In this document: positions 63,188-64,000 of the stretch, piece by piece
Layout: each line of letters starts with the position of its first letter
Numbering within the stretch: position 1 is the first letter of the stretch
Origin: Prorocentrum cordatum
Lineage: Eukaryota > Sar > Dinophyceae > Prorocentrales > Prorocentraceae
Reading direction: 5' to 3'
Assembly (NCBI GenBank): GCA_963575745.1
Contig: CAUYUJ010016479.1
Coordinates: 61,001-125,000, forward strand
Length of the DNA stretch: 64,000 bases
Program-made: the position numbers and the translations under genes
Notes under the pieces: generated by a model
What the model was told of the DNA's origin: nothing
The model's input: the letters and a program-made list of their open reading frames with translations, nothing else
Database searches by the model: none

Positions 63188-64000
63188 CTCCTCATGAATA
63201 TTCCTCTTCCTTACTCCTTCTCATCCTCTTTGTGCTCCTCCCTAACACCTTATTATCCTCCTGTTCCTCGTCTTCCTCTCCTTTCTCTTTCTGCCTTCCT
63301 TTCCCACCTCCTCTTCCGCCGCCTCCTTCCCCCTGTTCCTCCCTCCTCCACCCCCCCCTTCCAGGCCCGAACCGTGGCCGCAGCTCTGTTGTCCCCTTCA
63401 GCTCAATCTGCTATCCGACTTGGGCCCATGCGCGCCCCCTCGTCGAACCAGTTTCCAATTCACTACGGCGACCGCGACTGGCCACCCCCGCCGCTGGTGC
63501 TGCCTCCGCTGCCGCTGGCGCCGGTGGGGCAGCTGGTGCTGCCGCCCATGCTCCTGGCGTCGCTCGCTGGTGCCGCTTCGTGCGGGTGGCCACCCCCGCA
63601 AGTGGCGGCCCGCCAGAGACACCTCCGCCAGGGCCGCCCCAGCCAGGGACGCCGCCTGCAAGGCCGCGCCTGCCGTGGAGTGCTCCCTGGGCCATCTGCG
63701 CCACCTGCGCCACCGACCCCTGGGCGCACCGCCGCCGCCGCCGCCTGGGCCACTATTGTTGCCTCCTCCCTGGACGCCGCCTTCAGCAGTGATCCAGGCT
63801 CCTGGCTGCACGCGGAAGGCTGCGTTCCCAAGCGTCCCCTTCAGCGTCTGCGTGGGCCAGTCAGCGCTGTGTTCGCAGCCACCTGCAGTTTCTGATCCAG
63901 CTCCACTTCACACTGAGGTTCCTGCTGGTCCACGCCGTCTCAAATCGTTGTCCCCATGCTCCTGTTATAGCGCCCCCCCGGAAACATCGGGACCTTGCTC
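63188..64000. other. No recognised gene
   Basis: Pyrimidine-rich to about 63370, then GC-rich with Gly/Ala/Pro-rich frames on both strands (63398-63831). The last 130 bases are more mixed but hold no recognisable motif. Confidence 0.4.

Noticed and set aside
61514-63895. Poly-Ser/Pro plus frames and poly-Glu minus frames
   Set aside because: Translations of CTC/CCT arrays.
1-64000. tRNA, rRNA or snRNA genes
   Set aside because: I saw no cloverleaf, no rRNA core sequence and no Sm-site snRNA pattern, though a covariance-model scan would be the proper test.

Overview
The window looks like dinoflagellate nuclear DNA. It is GC-rich, intergenic-repeat-rich and has no bacterial operon structure. 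Retroelement coding is long and one-directional, microsatellites lie inside coding sequence, and two sites carry what look like worn copies of the dinoflagellate spliced leader (SL). The high GC fits a Prorocentrum-like genome better than Symbiodinium, but the species cannot be fixed from the sequence alone. No ordinary cellular gene is recognised with confidence.

Most of the window is two related giant LINE-like retroelements, head to tail, both on the minus strand. Element A spans about 32.3 kb down to 8.2 kb and element B about 60.35 kb down to 34.9 kb. Reading 5' to 3' on the minus strand they share one order: (alpha) a long protein with a four-cysteine zinc ribbon, a RING-H2 finger and several conserved but unrecognised blocks; (beta) a Dnmt3-like cytosine-C5 methyltransferase, a (Glu-Arg)n linker encoded by a GA microsatellite, an APE-type endonuclease, a LINE reverse transcriptase and an RNase HI; (gamma) a U1-type C2H2 finger, an Upf1/senataxin-like SF1 helicase, several zinc knuckles and a conserved C-terminal domain of unknown function. 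Both copies are broken by frameshifts, in-frame stops and deletions. They have lost different catalytic residues: A keeps the methyltransferase Cys but has YVDN in the RT, while B keeps YVDD but has lost the methyltransferase Pro-Cys.

The left 6 kb holds fragments of two more copies (C, the gamma C-terminal domain near 3.3-3.6 kb; D, the gamma zinc finger at the very edge) inside arrays of tandem repeats. A short hairpin repeat, CCAGGGT followed by a 5-nt arm, a 5-nt loop (TAACG or GGAAG class) and a complementary 5-nt arm, occurs about 25 times, always in the orientation of the elements. Its stem shows compensatory changes, and copies sit directly before the gamma start codon in both A and B, in the 5' leader of B and in the 3' flanks.

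Between A and B (32.4-34.9 kb) are tandem repeats with units of about 205 and 350 bp. The right end (60.4-64 kb) has 63-bp and 15-bp tandem repeats and long CTC/CCT arrays, with no recognisable gene.
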